From positions 1 to 64,000 of the forward strand of contig CAVXFS010000001.1 of NCBI GenBank assembly GCA_963761115.1: a DNA stretch of 64,000 nucleotides, in the 5' to 3' direction. Below the pieces are notes generated by a model. It ran no database searches. It worked only from the letters and a program-made list of their open reading frames with translations, and was not told the origin of the DNA. The DNA comes from CAVXFS01 sp963761115. GTDB lineage: Bacteria > Pseudomonadota > Gammaproteobacteria > Burkholderiales > Gallionellaceae. Made by a program: the position numbers and the translations under genes. Each line of letters opens with the position of its first letter. Within the stretch, counting starts at the first letter, position 1. Below, piece by piece: positions 54,620 through 63,450 of the stretch.

Positions 54620-56403
54620 AGCGGATCGCCCTGCTGGGCATGCCCAATACTGGTAAATCCACCTTGTTCAACCGGATGACCGGTGCTTCTGCGCGGGTAG
54701 GGAACTGGCCCGGCATAACAGTCGAATTGCTCTCGGGCAAAATCCTGCTAGGCGGGGATATGGTCGAAGTCATTGATTTGCCCGGCATCTACGATATGCA
54801 CGGCTTTTCGGAAGACGAACAGGTGGTGCGGCATTTCCTGCACGACAATACCCCCGACCTGGCGCTGGTCGTTATCAATGCCACGCAAATAGAACGCCAA
54901 TTGAGCCTGCTGCTGCAACTTCGGCAGCTTAACCTGAATCTGGTGGTGCTGCTCAACATGTCGGATGAGGCCAGAAGATTCGGCATATCCATTGATGTGA
55001 TCAAAATGTCGGCCTCCCTTGGCATTCCAGTATTTCTGCTTAGCGCCAAATATGGATCCGGCTATGTCGAGGCATTGCTGGCGACACGCAAAGCGTTGAG
55101 CTACGCCACTCCGGGAATGGCGGAGGAGTTGCGCAGCCAGTTGGAGCAAGACGAGTTCATTGAAAGCGAAATGGCGCGCGTACTGAAATTTTCGGTGCAA
55201 ACTCCAGTGCGCCTGCCCGACAACCTGACCAACCGCCTTGACCAGGTCATGCTGCATCCCTGGCTGGGGCTGCCGATATTCTTCGGCATCATGTATTTGC
55301 TGTTCCAGGCCATCTTCATATTGGGGCAGCCATTGCAAGCGGGTGTTAATGAATTATTCGCCTGGCTGCGCCTGGTGGCGCTCGATCCGATGCTCGCCGG
55401 TCTGCCGGCCACATGGCATGGATTTCTGCTCGATGGTGTCTATAACGGGGTGGCTACAGTTGCCGCGTTCGTGCCGCTTATCGTGCTGTTCTTCCTGTTC
55501 ATGGCTATCGTCGAAGATACCGGCTACCTGTCGCGCGCCGCCTTCCTGATGGATGCACTGATGGGAAAAATGGGGCTGGATGGGCGCAGTTTTGTGATGC
55601 TGTTGATGGGTTTCGGCTGCAATGTGCCGGCGTTGATGGGTACCCGGGTGATGCGCTCGCGCAGCCTGCGCATGCTTACCATGCTGGTGATTCCGTTCTC
55701 GCTTTGTTCGGCACGGCTGCAGGTGTTCGTGTTTATCACTGCCGCCTTGTTCACGCCTGAAATGGCGCCGCTGGTATTGTTCAGCCTCTACCTGACCAGC
55801 TTCGCCACTGCCATCCTGACTGCCCTGTTGTTCAAGCGCAATTTCCCCAACAATGAACCCTTTGTACTGGAATTGCCGCCGTACCGCTTCCCAACTCTGC
55901 GCCAGATGATGTTGCGGGGATGGCATGAGGTATATCAATTTCTGCATCGGGCCACCAAATTCATCGTTGCCGGCGTGGTGCTGGTCTGGCTGTTCACCAA
56001 CCTGCCGCCTTCGGCCACGCCTAGCGGCCCCGACACGTTTGCCGGCATGGTCGGTGCCTGGATGCAGCCTTTGTTCAACCCCATAGGCATTACACCAGAA
56101 CTCACCATCGCGCTGATATTCGGGTTTGTCGCCAAGGAAATCGTCATCGGGGCGCTGGCAGTGATTTACGGACTTGGCGGGGAAGCCTTGAGCGGAATGC
56201 TGGCACACCGGCTGGACTGGGTGCAGGCATACAGTTTCATGTTGTTCACGCTGATATACACGCCTTGTCTTTCCACCATCGCCACGCTGCGTATCGAGTC
56301 AAAGAATACAGGCTTTACCGTGTTTTCCATTATCTGGTCACTGGCGCTTGCCTGGTTGGTCAGCCTCGCGTTTTACCAGGGCGCCAGGTCGATTGGATAC
56401 TGA
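54616..56403 (+). CDS. feoB: Ferrous iron transporter FeoB
   Basis: 595 residues, shorter than the ~770 of E. coli FeoB but like the compact FeoB forms of several betaproteobacteria. N-terminal G domain: G1 GMPNTGKST, switch WPGITVE, G3 DLPG and G4 NMSD. Membrane part from ~residue 210 with the gate motifs EDTGYLSRAAFLMD, GFGCNVPALMGTR, CSARLQVFVFI and FVAKEIVIGAL, ending with YTPCLSTIATLR. Fe(II) uptake across the inner membrane. Forms feoAB; feoC absent. Confidence 0.97.
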   Translation: MKRIALLGMPNTGKSTLFNRMTGASARVGNWPGITVELLSGKILLGGDMVEVIDLPGIYDMHGFSEDEQVVRHFLHDNTPDLALVVINATQIERQLSLLLQLRQLNLNLVVLLNMSDEARRFGISIDVIKMSASLGIPVFLLSAKYGSGYVEALLATRKALSYATPGMAEELRSQLEQDEFIESEMARVLKFSVQTPVRLPDNLTNRLDQVMLHPWLGLPIFFGIMYLLFQAIFILGQPLQAGVNELFAWLRLVALDPMLAGLPATWHGFLLDGVYNGVATVAAFVPLIVLFFLFMAIVEDTGYLSRAAFLMDALMGKMGLDGRSFVMLLMGFGCNVPALMGTRVMRSRSLRMLTMLVIPFSLCSARLQVFVFITAALFTPEMAPLVLFSLYLTSFATAILTALLFKRNFPNNEPFVLELPPYRFPTLRQMMLRGWHEVYQFLHRATKFIVAGVVLVWLFTNLPPSATPSGPDTFAGMVGAWMQPLFNPIGITPELTIALIFGFVAKEIVIGALAVIYGLGGEALSGMLAHRLDWVQAYSFMLFTLIYTPCLSTIATLRIESKNTGFTVFSIIWSLALAWLVSLAFYQGARSIGY

Positions 56404-56475
56404 ACTGTGAGGTGTTATTATTGTCAATATCCAGCTGAAACCATTTTCGAACCCCATCATAGCGAGGCTTATATT

Positions 56476-56949
56476 ATGTCCAGCATTAAATCAGTTATGA
56501 CTCTTGGTGTGCTAGTTTCTTCGATATTCTGCTATTCGACTGTAATGGCAGCCGGAACCGCGCCGGCACTGGCGCCGAAAAAGGCACCAAAACTCGTGCC
56601 CGTCACAAAGTTGGTGAAGACTGACACGACCATCGGTACTGGCGCAGAAGCCGCCCCTGGAAAAACAGTCACTATAAACTACACCGGTTGGCTCTACAGC
56701 TACGTAAAAGCAGATCACCAGGGAAGAGAATTCGATAGCTCGATCGGCAGACGCCCTCTGACATTCCCTCTTGGGGTAAACCGCATCATCAAGGGATGGG
56801 ATCAGGGCATTGCCGGCATGAAAGTCGGCGGCAAGCGGACGCTGATCGTCCCATCCGACCTGGCATATGGTGAGAGGGGCATGGGACGCGGAGCGGTTCC
56901 CCGGAACGCTGCCCTGATTTTTGATATCGAGTTGCTTGGCGTGCAATAG
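56476..56949 (+). CDS. Exported FKBP-type peptidyl-prolyl isomerase
   Basis: 157 residues from ATG at 56476; signal peptide ending TVMAA. The mature protein is one FKBP domain: GKTVTINYTGWLYS, FDSSIGRRPLTFPLG, IIKGWDQGIAGMKVGGKRTL and PSDLAYGERG. It lies 72 nt after feoB in the same direction but with its own ribosome site (GAGG), so co-transcription is possible. Confidence 0.95.
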   Translation: MSSIKSVMTLGVLVSSIFCYSTVMAAGTAPALAPKKAPKLVPVTKLVKTDTTIGTGAEAAPGKTVTINYTGWLYSYVKADHQGREFDSSIGRRPLTFPLGVNRIIKGWDQGIAGMKVGGKRTLIVPSDLAYGERGMGRGAVPRNAALIFDIELLGVQ

Positions 56950-57075
56950 GCCAGGACTGAATCACACTTCACAAGCGCAACCATCATCCCGTTTGCGACA
57001 GGAAATTAAGTCGGGCAGTGAAATAATCAAGTCGATATCCTGATATTCCGGGACATTTCCGGCATCACTGCTGAC

Positions 57076-58386
57076 TTAATAAACGCCGATCAGTCTGAGC
57101 GCGGTTTCCAGTTGCAGGATGCCATTCTTGATGTTTTCCAGCGCATCTATCATGTTTCCCTGCTTCGCTGCGGCGGCAGCCTGTTCCCGCAACACTTTCC
57201 CCTTGCTGACATAGTTTTGCATCAACTTGATCGCCTGCTGGGCGGGTTTCTTTTGATCGACTGCCAATGGAATTGCATTCTCAAGACTGGCGTAATGGTC
57301 CAGTTCATAGGCATATTCTTCATCCGGTGAATTGAATTTCCTTTCATAGGACACGGTGCTGTTGGCCAGCAATTTATTCAAGGCACTGGAAATATTGCTC
57401 ATGACGTCTTCCAGGATCGCATTTGCATCCTCATACTTTTCCTTGTCGGAAAGCGCCCTGGCATCATCTATCCGCTTGTGTATGGCGTCGCTGTCCAATG
57501 CCGGGGGGATGTTCTTTGTGCCGCTCTTGAGCATGTCTTGCCGATTTTTCTTGTAGGAAGCCTCCAGTGACATCACCCCCACCATCAAGTCCTCGTTCTT
57601 TGCCTCGGCTCTCTTCTGCATGGTTTCTGACGGAACCAGCCTGACTGCAGCCGTCATCAGGCTCATCGACTCTTCGATGCCGGATTTAGCCTGTAGCAGG
57701 TCGCCGGCGTTATATGCCTCGGTGGCCTTGTTTACCTTGTCCTGTGCATCGGCATACTTCGCTTTCGCTTCGGCGTTGTGTCCATCGGTTATCCGCTGCG
57801 CGGCATCAGAATTGAGGATGAATGCAGTTGCAAAATTAAGTCGCTGGCTAAGCTCACCCCGGTCGATCTCGGGAATATCCTGTTGCCTGGAAGATGCAGC
57901 TGTCGATGGCTGTTCGAGTTCGAACTTTCCTTCTTCACCCGGATTGACTACATGAATCTGCCCGCCCATGAACTGATGGTTGCGGCAACCGTAGAACACC
58001 GTATCCGGAGTTGCAGCCGTGGGAGTGAACGTTATCACTCCCTTGTAAGTGAAATTTCCCTTGACGCCTTCTGTCAAAGTGCCAGTGCCCCAGCCCATAG
58101 GCTCGAGCGTAAGATAGAAGTCATGCATGGGACTGGTATGCACGCCAAACCTGTAGGTCTTGCCGCGCACCACTACCAATGCTCGACCCTGTACGCCGTT
58201 AATGACAAACCCCAGCTTGCTGCCATGACCATAGTAAGGATGAGTCTGATCCTTGGTGGTCGCCGTGACGTCGAAATCAATATTCACCGGACTGACCTGC
58301 TCTCTGGCGCCACTTGGCGCGGTTTCCCCAATCGCCGGCGTCGCGCCAACCGAAAGCAGAAATAGCAAAATAAATATGAAACGCAT
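57076..58386 (-). CDS. Exported cupredoxin-like domain fused to a helical domain
   Basis: 436 residues from ATG at 58386, which has AAGG 6 nt upstream. Signal peptide FIFILLFLLSVGATPAIGE. Residues ~30-155 look like a cupredoxin-like beta-sandwich: candidate copper ligands are His in FGVHTSPMHDF (~82) and Cys, His and Met in VFYGCRNHQFMGGQIHVV (~134-141), close to the C-x(2)-H-x(2)-M order with one residue changed in spacing. The rest (~180-436) is all-helical, Ala/Lys-rich, with TPR-like repeated helices. The combination is unfamiliar to me; an electron-transfer or copper-binding periplasmic role is inferred. Confidence 0.7.
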   Translation of the reverse strand: MRFIFILLFLLSVGATPAIGETAPSGAREQVSPVNIDFDVTATTKDQTHPYYGHGSKLGFVINGVQGRALVVVRGKTYRFGVHTSPMHDFYLTLEPMGWGTGTLTEGVKGNFTYKGVITFTPTAATPDTVFYGCRNHQFMGGQIHVVNPGEEGKFELEQPSTAASSRQQDIPEIDRGELSQRLNFATAFILNSDAAQRITDGHNAEAKAKYADAQDKVNKATEAYNAGDLLQAKSGIEESMSLMTAAVRLVPSETMQKRAEAKNEDLMVGVMSLEASYKKNRQDMLKSGTKNIPPALDSDAIHKRIDDARALSDKEKYEDANAILEDVMSNISSALNKLLANSTVSYERKFNSPDEEYAYELDHYASLENAIPLAVDQKKPAQQAIKLMQNYVSKGKVLREQAAAAAKQGNMIDALENIKNGILQLETALRLIGVY

Positions 58387-58514
58387 ATTCATCCTTAAAG
58401 ATGTTCTCGATACAGCCGGTGAACTCAACAAATAGCGGGGCATGAAAAGCCTGCGTAAACTCAATGTGCGCAGCTTTCCGGCCTGATTTTCACTGAGCAG
58501 CAGTTAGCGCGATT

Positions 58515-59231
58515 TCATTTACTGCTATGGCTGGCTTTCCATTGCTTGACACTGGCTTCAGCCTGCTTGAGCTGCTCGCTGGTGATCTTGAGCTTGGTTG
58601 TTTCCATATTCTGCTTGGCCGCCTCGTTTCCACCCTCCGCCGCCAGGGCGTACCACTTGTAGGCCTCCGCATAATCAGTCTCCAAAGCCTGACCGAACTC
58701 ATACATCCGGCCAAGATCGTTTTGAGCAGCCGGGTCACCCAGGTCAGCCGATTTGCGATACCAGACCAGAGCCTTTGCATAATCCCGCGGGATATCGTCG
58801 CCGCGGCCGACATAGTACATGGAAGCAAGATTGTGCATCGCGGCAGCATCGCCCTGGTTGGCCGCCTTGAGATACCAGTATTCCGCTTCCTTCAGGTTCC
58901 GCTCCACCCTGCCGCCCACCTCGTAAATCACGCCCAGATTCGATTGCGCCAGCGCGAACCCCTGATCGGCAGCCTTGCGATACCAGGCAATTGCCTGCGA
59001 GTAATCCTGCGTCACTCCATCGCCGTTGTCATACATCAAGCCGATGTAGAACTGGGCTTCAGCCAATCCGCCGTCGGCCAATGGCTGGAATTCCTGCAGC
59101 GCGGTGGAAAAATCACCCGACTTATAGGCTGCTACCGCTTCCGATATACCCGCCCGTGCGCCCGCGCTCATCAACAGCAATGGCACCGCAAGCAACAATC
59201 CGAACCACACCTTCACTGCTCCCTTGTTCAT
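58515..59231 (-). CDS. Exported Sel1-like repeat protein
   Basis: 238 residues; signal peptide ending SAGARA. Five to six Sel1 repeats of 36 residues follow (for example AEAQFYIGLMYDNGDGVTQD, ALAQSNLGVIYEVGGRV), forming an alpha-alpha superhelix used for protein-protein contacts. The C-terminus is a charged helix. Probably periplasmic; partner unknown. It lies 128 nt upstream of the cupredoxin-like gene on the same strand. Confidence 0.92.
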   Translation of the reverse strand: MNKGAVKVWFGLLLAVPLLLMSAGARAGISEAVAAYKSGDFSTALQEFQPLADGGLAEAQFYIGLMYDNGDGVTQDYSQAIAWYRKAADQGFALAQSNLGVIYEVGGRVERNLKEAEYWYLKAANQGDAAAMHNLASMYYVGRGDDIPRDYAKALVWYRKSADLGDPAAQNDLGRMYEFGQALETDYAEAYKWYALAAEGGNEAAKQNMETTKLKITSEQLKQAEASVKQWKASHSSK

Positions 59232-59422
59232 TCTTCATCTCCCTTGTTCAAAATTCGCTGGTCCAATCAATACTGCTGTCTCGATCTGCAGGCATGAATC
59301 GCCACCACTAACCCGAACTGTTCCGGTCCATACATAGCTGTGTCCGGTCAAAACATTTTACTCGTTTCTGCCGCACCTGCGTCATGTTGTTCCGGAAAAA
59401 CGACCGGTTCGCATTCTCCCAT

Positions 59423-61930
59423 TCAGATGAACTGCAAAACCCGCAACGGCGGCATCCGCAAAATTTTTCGCGTGGCAAGCCAACCCGCCAGCACCACAAT
59501 CAAGATACCACCGCCGACGCCGGCCAGCCAGATCATCGCGCCGGGATGGTACGGGATGTCCAGCACCTTGAACGCAAGCACCCATCCCAGCAGGGTCGCA
59601 CCGCCAGCCGCAAACAATCCACTCAATGCCCCCAGCGTGGCGAATTCGGTCAGGTGCAGGCGCCGCAGATAGAGGCTGTCTGCACCCAGTGTGCGCAGGA
59701 TCGCGGCCTGGTGGGTACGCTCGTCCTGGGTAGCAAGCAATGCGGCATACAGCACAGCCATGCCGGATAGCAGCGTGAACAGGAACACCGCACTCATGGT
59801 CTGCGCAATCTGGTCCATGATGTGGCGCACCTGCGCGATCATCGCCTCGGTGTCGATCAGCAACAGGTTGGGGAACGACTTGATCAGCGCATTCGCCGAC
59901 TGTGCCTGGCCCGGTGGCAGATAAAAACTGGTGATGTAACTGGCCGGATAATCGTCGAGCATGCCGGGTGTGGCAATCACGAAAAAATTCACCTGCATCG
60001 AATCCCACTGCACCTTGCGCAGGTTCACCACTTTTGCGCTGAACTGGCTGCCCGCCACATCGTAGGTCAGCATATCGCCGACGTGTATGCCCAGCGTTTT
60101 GGCGATGCCCTCCTCCAGCGACAGTTCGGCAGCCGCGCCTTTCCTGAACCACTCTCCCTGCACCAGTTCATTGCCTGCAGGCAAATGATCCAGCCAGGAC
60201 AGATTGGTCTCGCGCTCGACCAGCCCGCGCGCGCGCGAATCGGGATAGTCCTTGCCGCTGACCGGGCGCTGGTTGATCGCCACCAGCCGGCCGCGCACCA
60301 TCGGGAACAATTCCGGTTGCGGCAATTGTTGCTTCACGAAAAATTCCTGCACCGCCGCACGCTGGCCTGGCTGGATGTTGACGATGAAACGGTTCGGCGC
60401 ATCCGGTGGTAATTGCTGTCGCCAGCTGTCCATCAGGTCGGCGCGCACGAAGGTCAGCAGCAGCAAGGCCATGCCTCCCAGGCTGAGCGCGACGATCTGC
60501 ACCGCGTTGCTGCGCCCGTGCCGCGCCAGGTTGGAGAACGCATGACGTCCCACCCTGCCCAGCAAACGCACCATGAACCAGGCCAGCAAACCGAACAGCA
60601 GCAAGCCCGCAGCCAGACCCGCCAACACAGTCAGCCCCAGCGTAAGCGAGCCGGCCTGCCACAGGAACAACCCGCACAGCACTGCGCCACCCGAGGCATA
60701 CAACAATCCGGTACCTGCTTCCGGCGCACCGAGTTCGCGGCGGATCACGCGCAACGGCGATACACTTTTCAGTTGCCACAACGGCAGAAAGGCAAAGCCC
60801 AGCAACAGTGCCATGCCGCTGGCGGCAGCTTGCCACAATGGTGTCCAGCCGGGCGGCGGCAAACCGGCTTCGCGCATCGAGGGGATGGATTGCACCAGCG
60901 CGGCCTGCGCCAGATAACCAAACAATCCGCCCAGCAACACCGCACACGCGCCGAGCAGCAGGAACTGGTACAGAAAGATGCGCAACACCTGCGACTGGTT
61001 CGCGCCAAGGCAGCGCATCATCGCGCAGCTATCCAGGTGCCGCGAGATGAAATGCCGCGCTGCCAGCGCAAGCGCCACGCCCGCCAGCACCACGGCAGTG
61101 AGCGCGGCCAGACCCAGAAAATGCTCGGCACGATCCAGCGCGGTGCGGATCTCCGGTCGCGCATCGCGCACGTCCTGCATCCGCTCGCCCACGCCCAACC
61201 GGCCCTGGATCCAGGCACGCAACCCGGCCACCTGCTTCACCTCGCCCGCCACCAGCAAGCGGTAATGGATGCGGCTGCCCTCCTGCACCAGTCCGCTGGC
61301 CGGCAAGTCCGCCGCATTCAGCAGCACGCGCGGCGAAAAACTGGCAAACCCGACCGACTGGTCCACGTCGCGCACCACCTCGGCGGTCAGGCGCAACTGC
61401 AGCGCACCGATACCCACCTCATCGCCCAGTTGCACACCCAGCCGCTGCATCAATCGCGCATCCGCCCACAATGTGCCGCGCTCAGGAATAACGCCAGCCG
61501 CATCCATTGCAGGAACGGCTACATCTTTTTCCCGGCAAAGAGGAAAGGATGAGTATGGCGCGAACGAACAATCCGGCTTGATTTCGATCTTCCCCCGCAA
61601 CGGATACCCCTGTTCCACTGCTTGAATATCAGCCAGTACACTCTGCTGCTTGCCCGCTGCCATACTGGGAAAACTTTCCGTTTGCACCACGCGTAACCCC
61701 CGCTTCAGCGCGCCATCACGGTAGTCAGAAGGTAATGGCCGCGTCGATGAGATACGCAAGTCCGCACCCAGCAAACTGGTCGCTTCATGTTGCAGCGCCA
61801 GCCGCACCCGGTCCGCGAACATGCCCACGGTGGCAATGCTGCCCACCGCCAGCAACAGCGCGATCAGCAGAACGCGCCATTCCCCGGCGCGCCAATCGCG
61901 GCGAAGCAGATTGAAAGATAAACCTAGCAT
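59423..61930 (-). CDS. ybbP: ABC transporter permease of the FtsX family (YbbP-like)
   Basis: 835 residues from ATG at 61930, preceded by TAAGG; an ATG at 61936 is possible and the open frame further up to 62140 is non-coding. One N-terminal membrane helix (VLLIALLLAVGSIATVGMF), a large periplasmic MacB-like domain, a first FtsX permease block (~260-400), a central TM pair, a second periplasmic domain and a C-terminal FtsX block. With YbbA it probably forms a mechanotransmitting ABC system in lipid or lipoprotein handling. It ends the ybbA-ybbP pair. Confidence 0.93.
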   Translation of the reverse strand: MLGLSFNLLRRDWRAGEWRVLLIALLLAVGSIATVGMFADRVRLALQHEATSLLGADLRISSTRPLPSDYRDGALKRGLRVVQTESFPSMAAGKQQSVLADIQAVEQGYPLRGKIEIKPDCSFAPYSSFPLCREKDVAVPAMDAAGVIPERGTLWADARLMQRLGVQLGDEVGIGALQLRLTAEVVRDVDQSVGFASFSPRVLLNAADLPASGLVQEGSRIHYRLLVAGEVKQVAGLRAWIQGRLGVGERMQDVRDARPEIRTALDRAEHFLGLAALTAVVLAGVALALAARHFISRHLDSCAMMRCLGANQSQVLRIFLYQFLLLGACAVLLGGLFGYLAQAALVQSIPSMREAGLPPPGWTPLWQAAASGMALLLGFAFLPLWQLKSVSPLRVIRRELGAPEAGTGLLYASGGAVLCGLFLWQAGSLTLGLTVLAGLAAGLLLFGLLAWFMVRLLGRVGRHAFSNLARHGRSNAVQIVALSLGGMALLLLTFVRADLMDSWRQQLPPDAPNRFIVNIQPGQRAAVQEFFVKQQLPQPELFPMVRGRLVAINQRPVSGKDYPDSRARGLVERETNLSWLDHLPAGNELVQGEWFRKGAAAELSLEEGIAKTLGIHVGDMLTYDVAGSQFSAKVVNLRKVQWDSMQVNFFVIATPGMLDDYPASYITSFYLPPGQAQSANALIKSFPNLLLIDTEAMIAQVRHIMDQIAQTMSAVFLFTLLSGMAVLYAALLATQDERTHQAAILRTLGADSLYLRRLHLTEFATLGALSGLFAAGGATLLGWVLAFKVLDIPYHPGAMIWLAGVGGGILIVVLAGWLATRKILRMPPLRVLQFI

Positions 61931-62075
61931 GCTCATCCTTACCGTAATCCCGACGCAGGCCGGGCTCCAGCCAAAAGAAGATTTATTTGCGCAGTAAGGA
62001 CAATAGTCAAAGGCATATTGAATATAAGCGCTGGATCCAGTCCTGCGCCTGGATGACGGACAGGAAGAAAGCTCA

Positions 62076-62741
62076 CTACACCACCCGCCCCGCCGCCAGC
62101 TGCAACTGCCTGTTACAGCGCCGCGCCAGCACTTCATCATGGGTGACGAGTACCAGCGTGGTGCCCTGCGCGTGGTTCAGCTCCAGCATCAGTTCGATGA
62201 TCTGGTTGCCGGTGGCGGCATCGAGGTTGCCGGTAGGTTCGTCGGCAAACAATATCTTCGGCTGGACGACGAAGGCGCGCGCGATCGCGACGCGCTGCTG
62301 CTCGCCGCCGGAAAGATGCTTGGGCAGGTGCGTCATGCGCTGCGTCAAACCTACACGCTGCAGGGTTTCGGTAGCGCGTTCGCGTGCATCGGGGGCACCG
62401 CGCAATTCCAGCGGCAGCATCACGTTTTCCAGCGCAGTCAGTGCCGGCAGCAACTGGAACGACTGGAACACGAATCCGGCCAGTCGCCCGCGCAAACGCG
62501 CTCGACCATCTTCATCGAAGGCGAAGATATCCGTACCGTCGAGATACACCGTGCCGCTGCTGGGCACATCCAGCCCGGCCAGCAAGCCAAGCAAGGTGGA
62601 CTTGCCGGAACCGGAAGCGCCTAGGATGGCAAGACTGTCACCCGCCTCCACGGTGAAATTGACTTCGTACAAGATGACCAGCGGCTGGCCGCCGCTTTCC
62701 ACTTGCCTGGTTAGATTCATTGCCTGCACAATGGCTGCCAT
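62076..62741 (-). CDS. ybbA: ABC transporter ATP-binding protein (YbbA/LolD type)
   Basis: 221 residues from ATG at 62741. Walker A GASGSGKST, Q-loop FVFQSFQLLPALTALEN, signature LSGGEQQRVAIARA, Walker B ILFADEPTGNLD and His loop LVTHD are complete. LolD/MacB subfamily. Start codon shares two bases with the tesA start on the other strand. Partner permease YbbP follows 145 nt downstream. Confidence 0.95.
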   Translation of the reverse strand: MAAIVQAMNLTRQVESGGQPLVILYEVNFTVEAGDSLAILGASGSGKSTLLGLLAGLDVPSSGTVYLDGTDIFAFDEDGRARLRGRLAGFVFQSFQLLPALTALENVMLPLELRGAPDARERATETLQRVGLTQRMTHLPKHLSGGEQQRVAIARAFVVQPKILFADEPTGNLDAATGNQIIELMLELNHAQGTTLVLVTHDEVLARRCNRQLQLAAGRVV

Positions 62742-63351
62742 GAGATTTTTCGCTTTCTTTCGACTTGTTCTGTTTGCCTGTTGTCTGCTGCCGGGCATGG
62801 CTGCCGCGCAGCAAACCATCCTGGTGTTCGGCGACAGCCTGTCGGCGGCCCATGGTATCCCGCTCGAGTCGGGTTGGGTGAACCTGATGCAGGAACAGTT
62901 GCATACCAACCATCCGCAATACCGGATCGTCAATGCCAGTATCAGCGGCGAAACCACCACCGGCGGACGCCAGCGCATCGCCGCCGCTTTGCGCGAGCAC
63001 CGGCCAGCCATCGTGATCCTGGAACTTGGCGCCAACGACGGTCTGCGCGGTGCGCCGACCAAGGATATCGAGGACAATCTTGCCGAACTGATCCGGCAAT
63101 CGCGCAAAGCCAAAGCCAGGGTTCTGCTGCTGGGCATGCAATTGCCACCCAACTACGGCATGGCTTACACCGCCGCCTTCAAGTCGCTGTATGCGAAGCT
63201 GGCGCAAAGATATCACCTGGCACTGGTTCCGTTCTTGTTGGAGGGTGTTACGCCGGAACAGTTCCAGGCCGACAACCTGCATCCGGTCGCCCGGGCGCAG
63301 CCGCGAATCCTGCAGAATGTGATGCAGAAGCTGAAGCCGATGCTGGATTGA
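62740..63351 (+). CDS. tesA: Exported lysophospholipase/acyl-CoA thioesterase (TesA, SGNH family)
   Basis: 203 residues from ATG at 62740 (MRFFAFFRLVL); an in-frame ATG at 62731 would add three residues. Signal peptide ending GMAAA. SGNH blocks: catalytic Ser in VFGDSLSAAHG, Gly in ISGETTTGG, Asn in LGANDGLRG and the Asp-x2-His in DNLHP. Periplasmic esterase/thioesterase. Divergent from ybbA as in E. coli. Confidence 0.96.
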   Translation: MRFFAFFRLVLFACCLLPGMAAAQQTILVFGDSLSAAHGIPLESGWVNLMQEQLHTNHPQYRIVNASISGETTTGGRQRIAAALREHRPAIVILELGANDGLRGAPTKDIEDNLAELIRQSRKAKARVLLLGMQLPPNYGMAYTAAFKSLYAKLAQRYHLALVPFLLEGVTPEQFQADNLHPVARAQPRILQNVMQKLKPMLD

Positions 63352-63378
63352 TCTATAACTTCAAATAGGCCAAAGTCT

Positions 63379-63450
63379 GTAGGTTGGGCTGACGAAGGAA
63401 CCCAACGTTTTATTGTAATATGTTGGGCTTCGTACCTCAGCCCAACCTAC
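63379..63450. repeat. Palindromic GTTGGGCTGA repeat element
   Basis: Perfect 14-nt terminal inverted repeats GTAGGTTGGGCTGA (63379-63392) and TCAGCCCAACCTAC (63437-63450) with an inner pair (CCCAAC 63401-63406, GTTGGG 63422-63427). This type of element is widespread as an intergenic repeat in Beta- and Gammaproteobacteria. Its right arm provides the last three codons and the stop codon of the neighbouring gene. Confidence 0.85.

Noticed and set aside
61987..62739. N-terminal extension of the tesA frame and of the ybbA/ybbP frames
   Set aside because: The extended parts are antisense to ybbA or to tesA; the signal peptide and SGNH start define the true tesA start.
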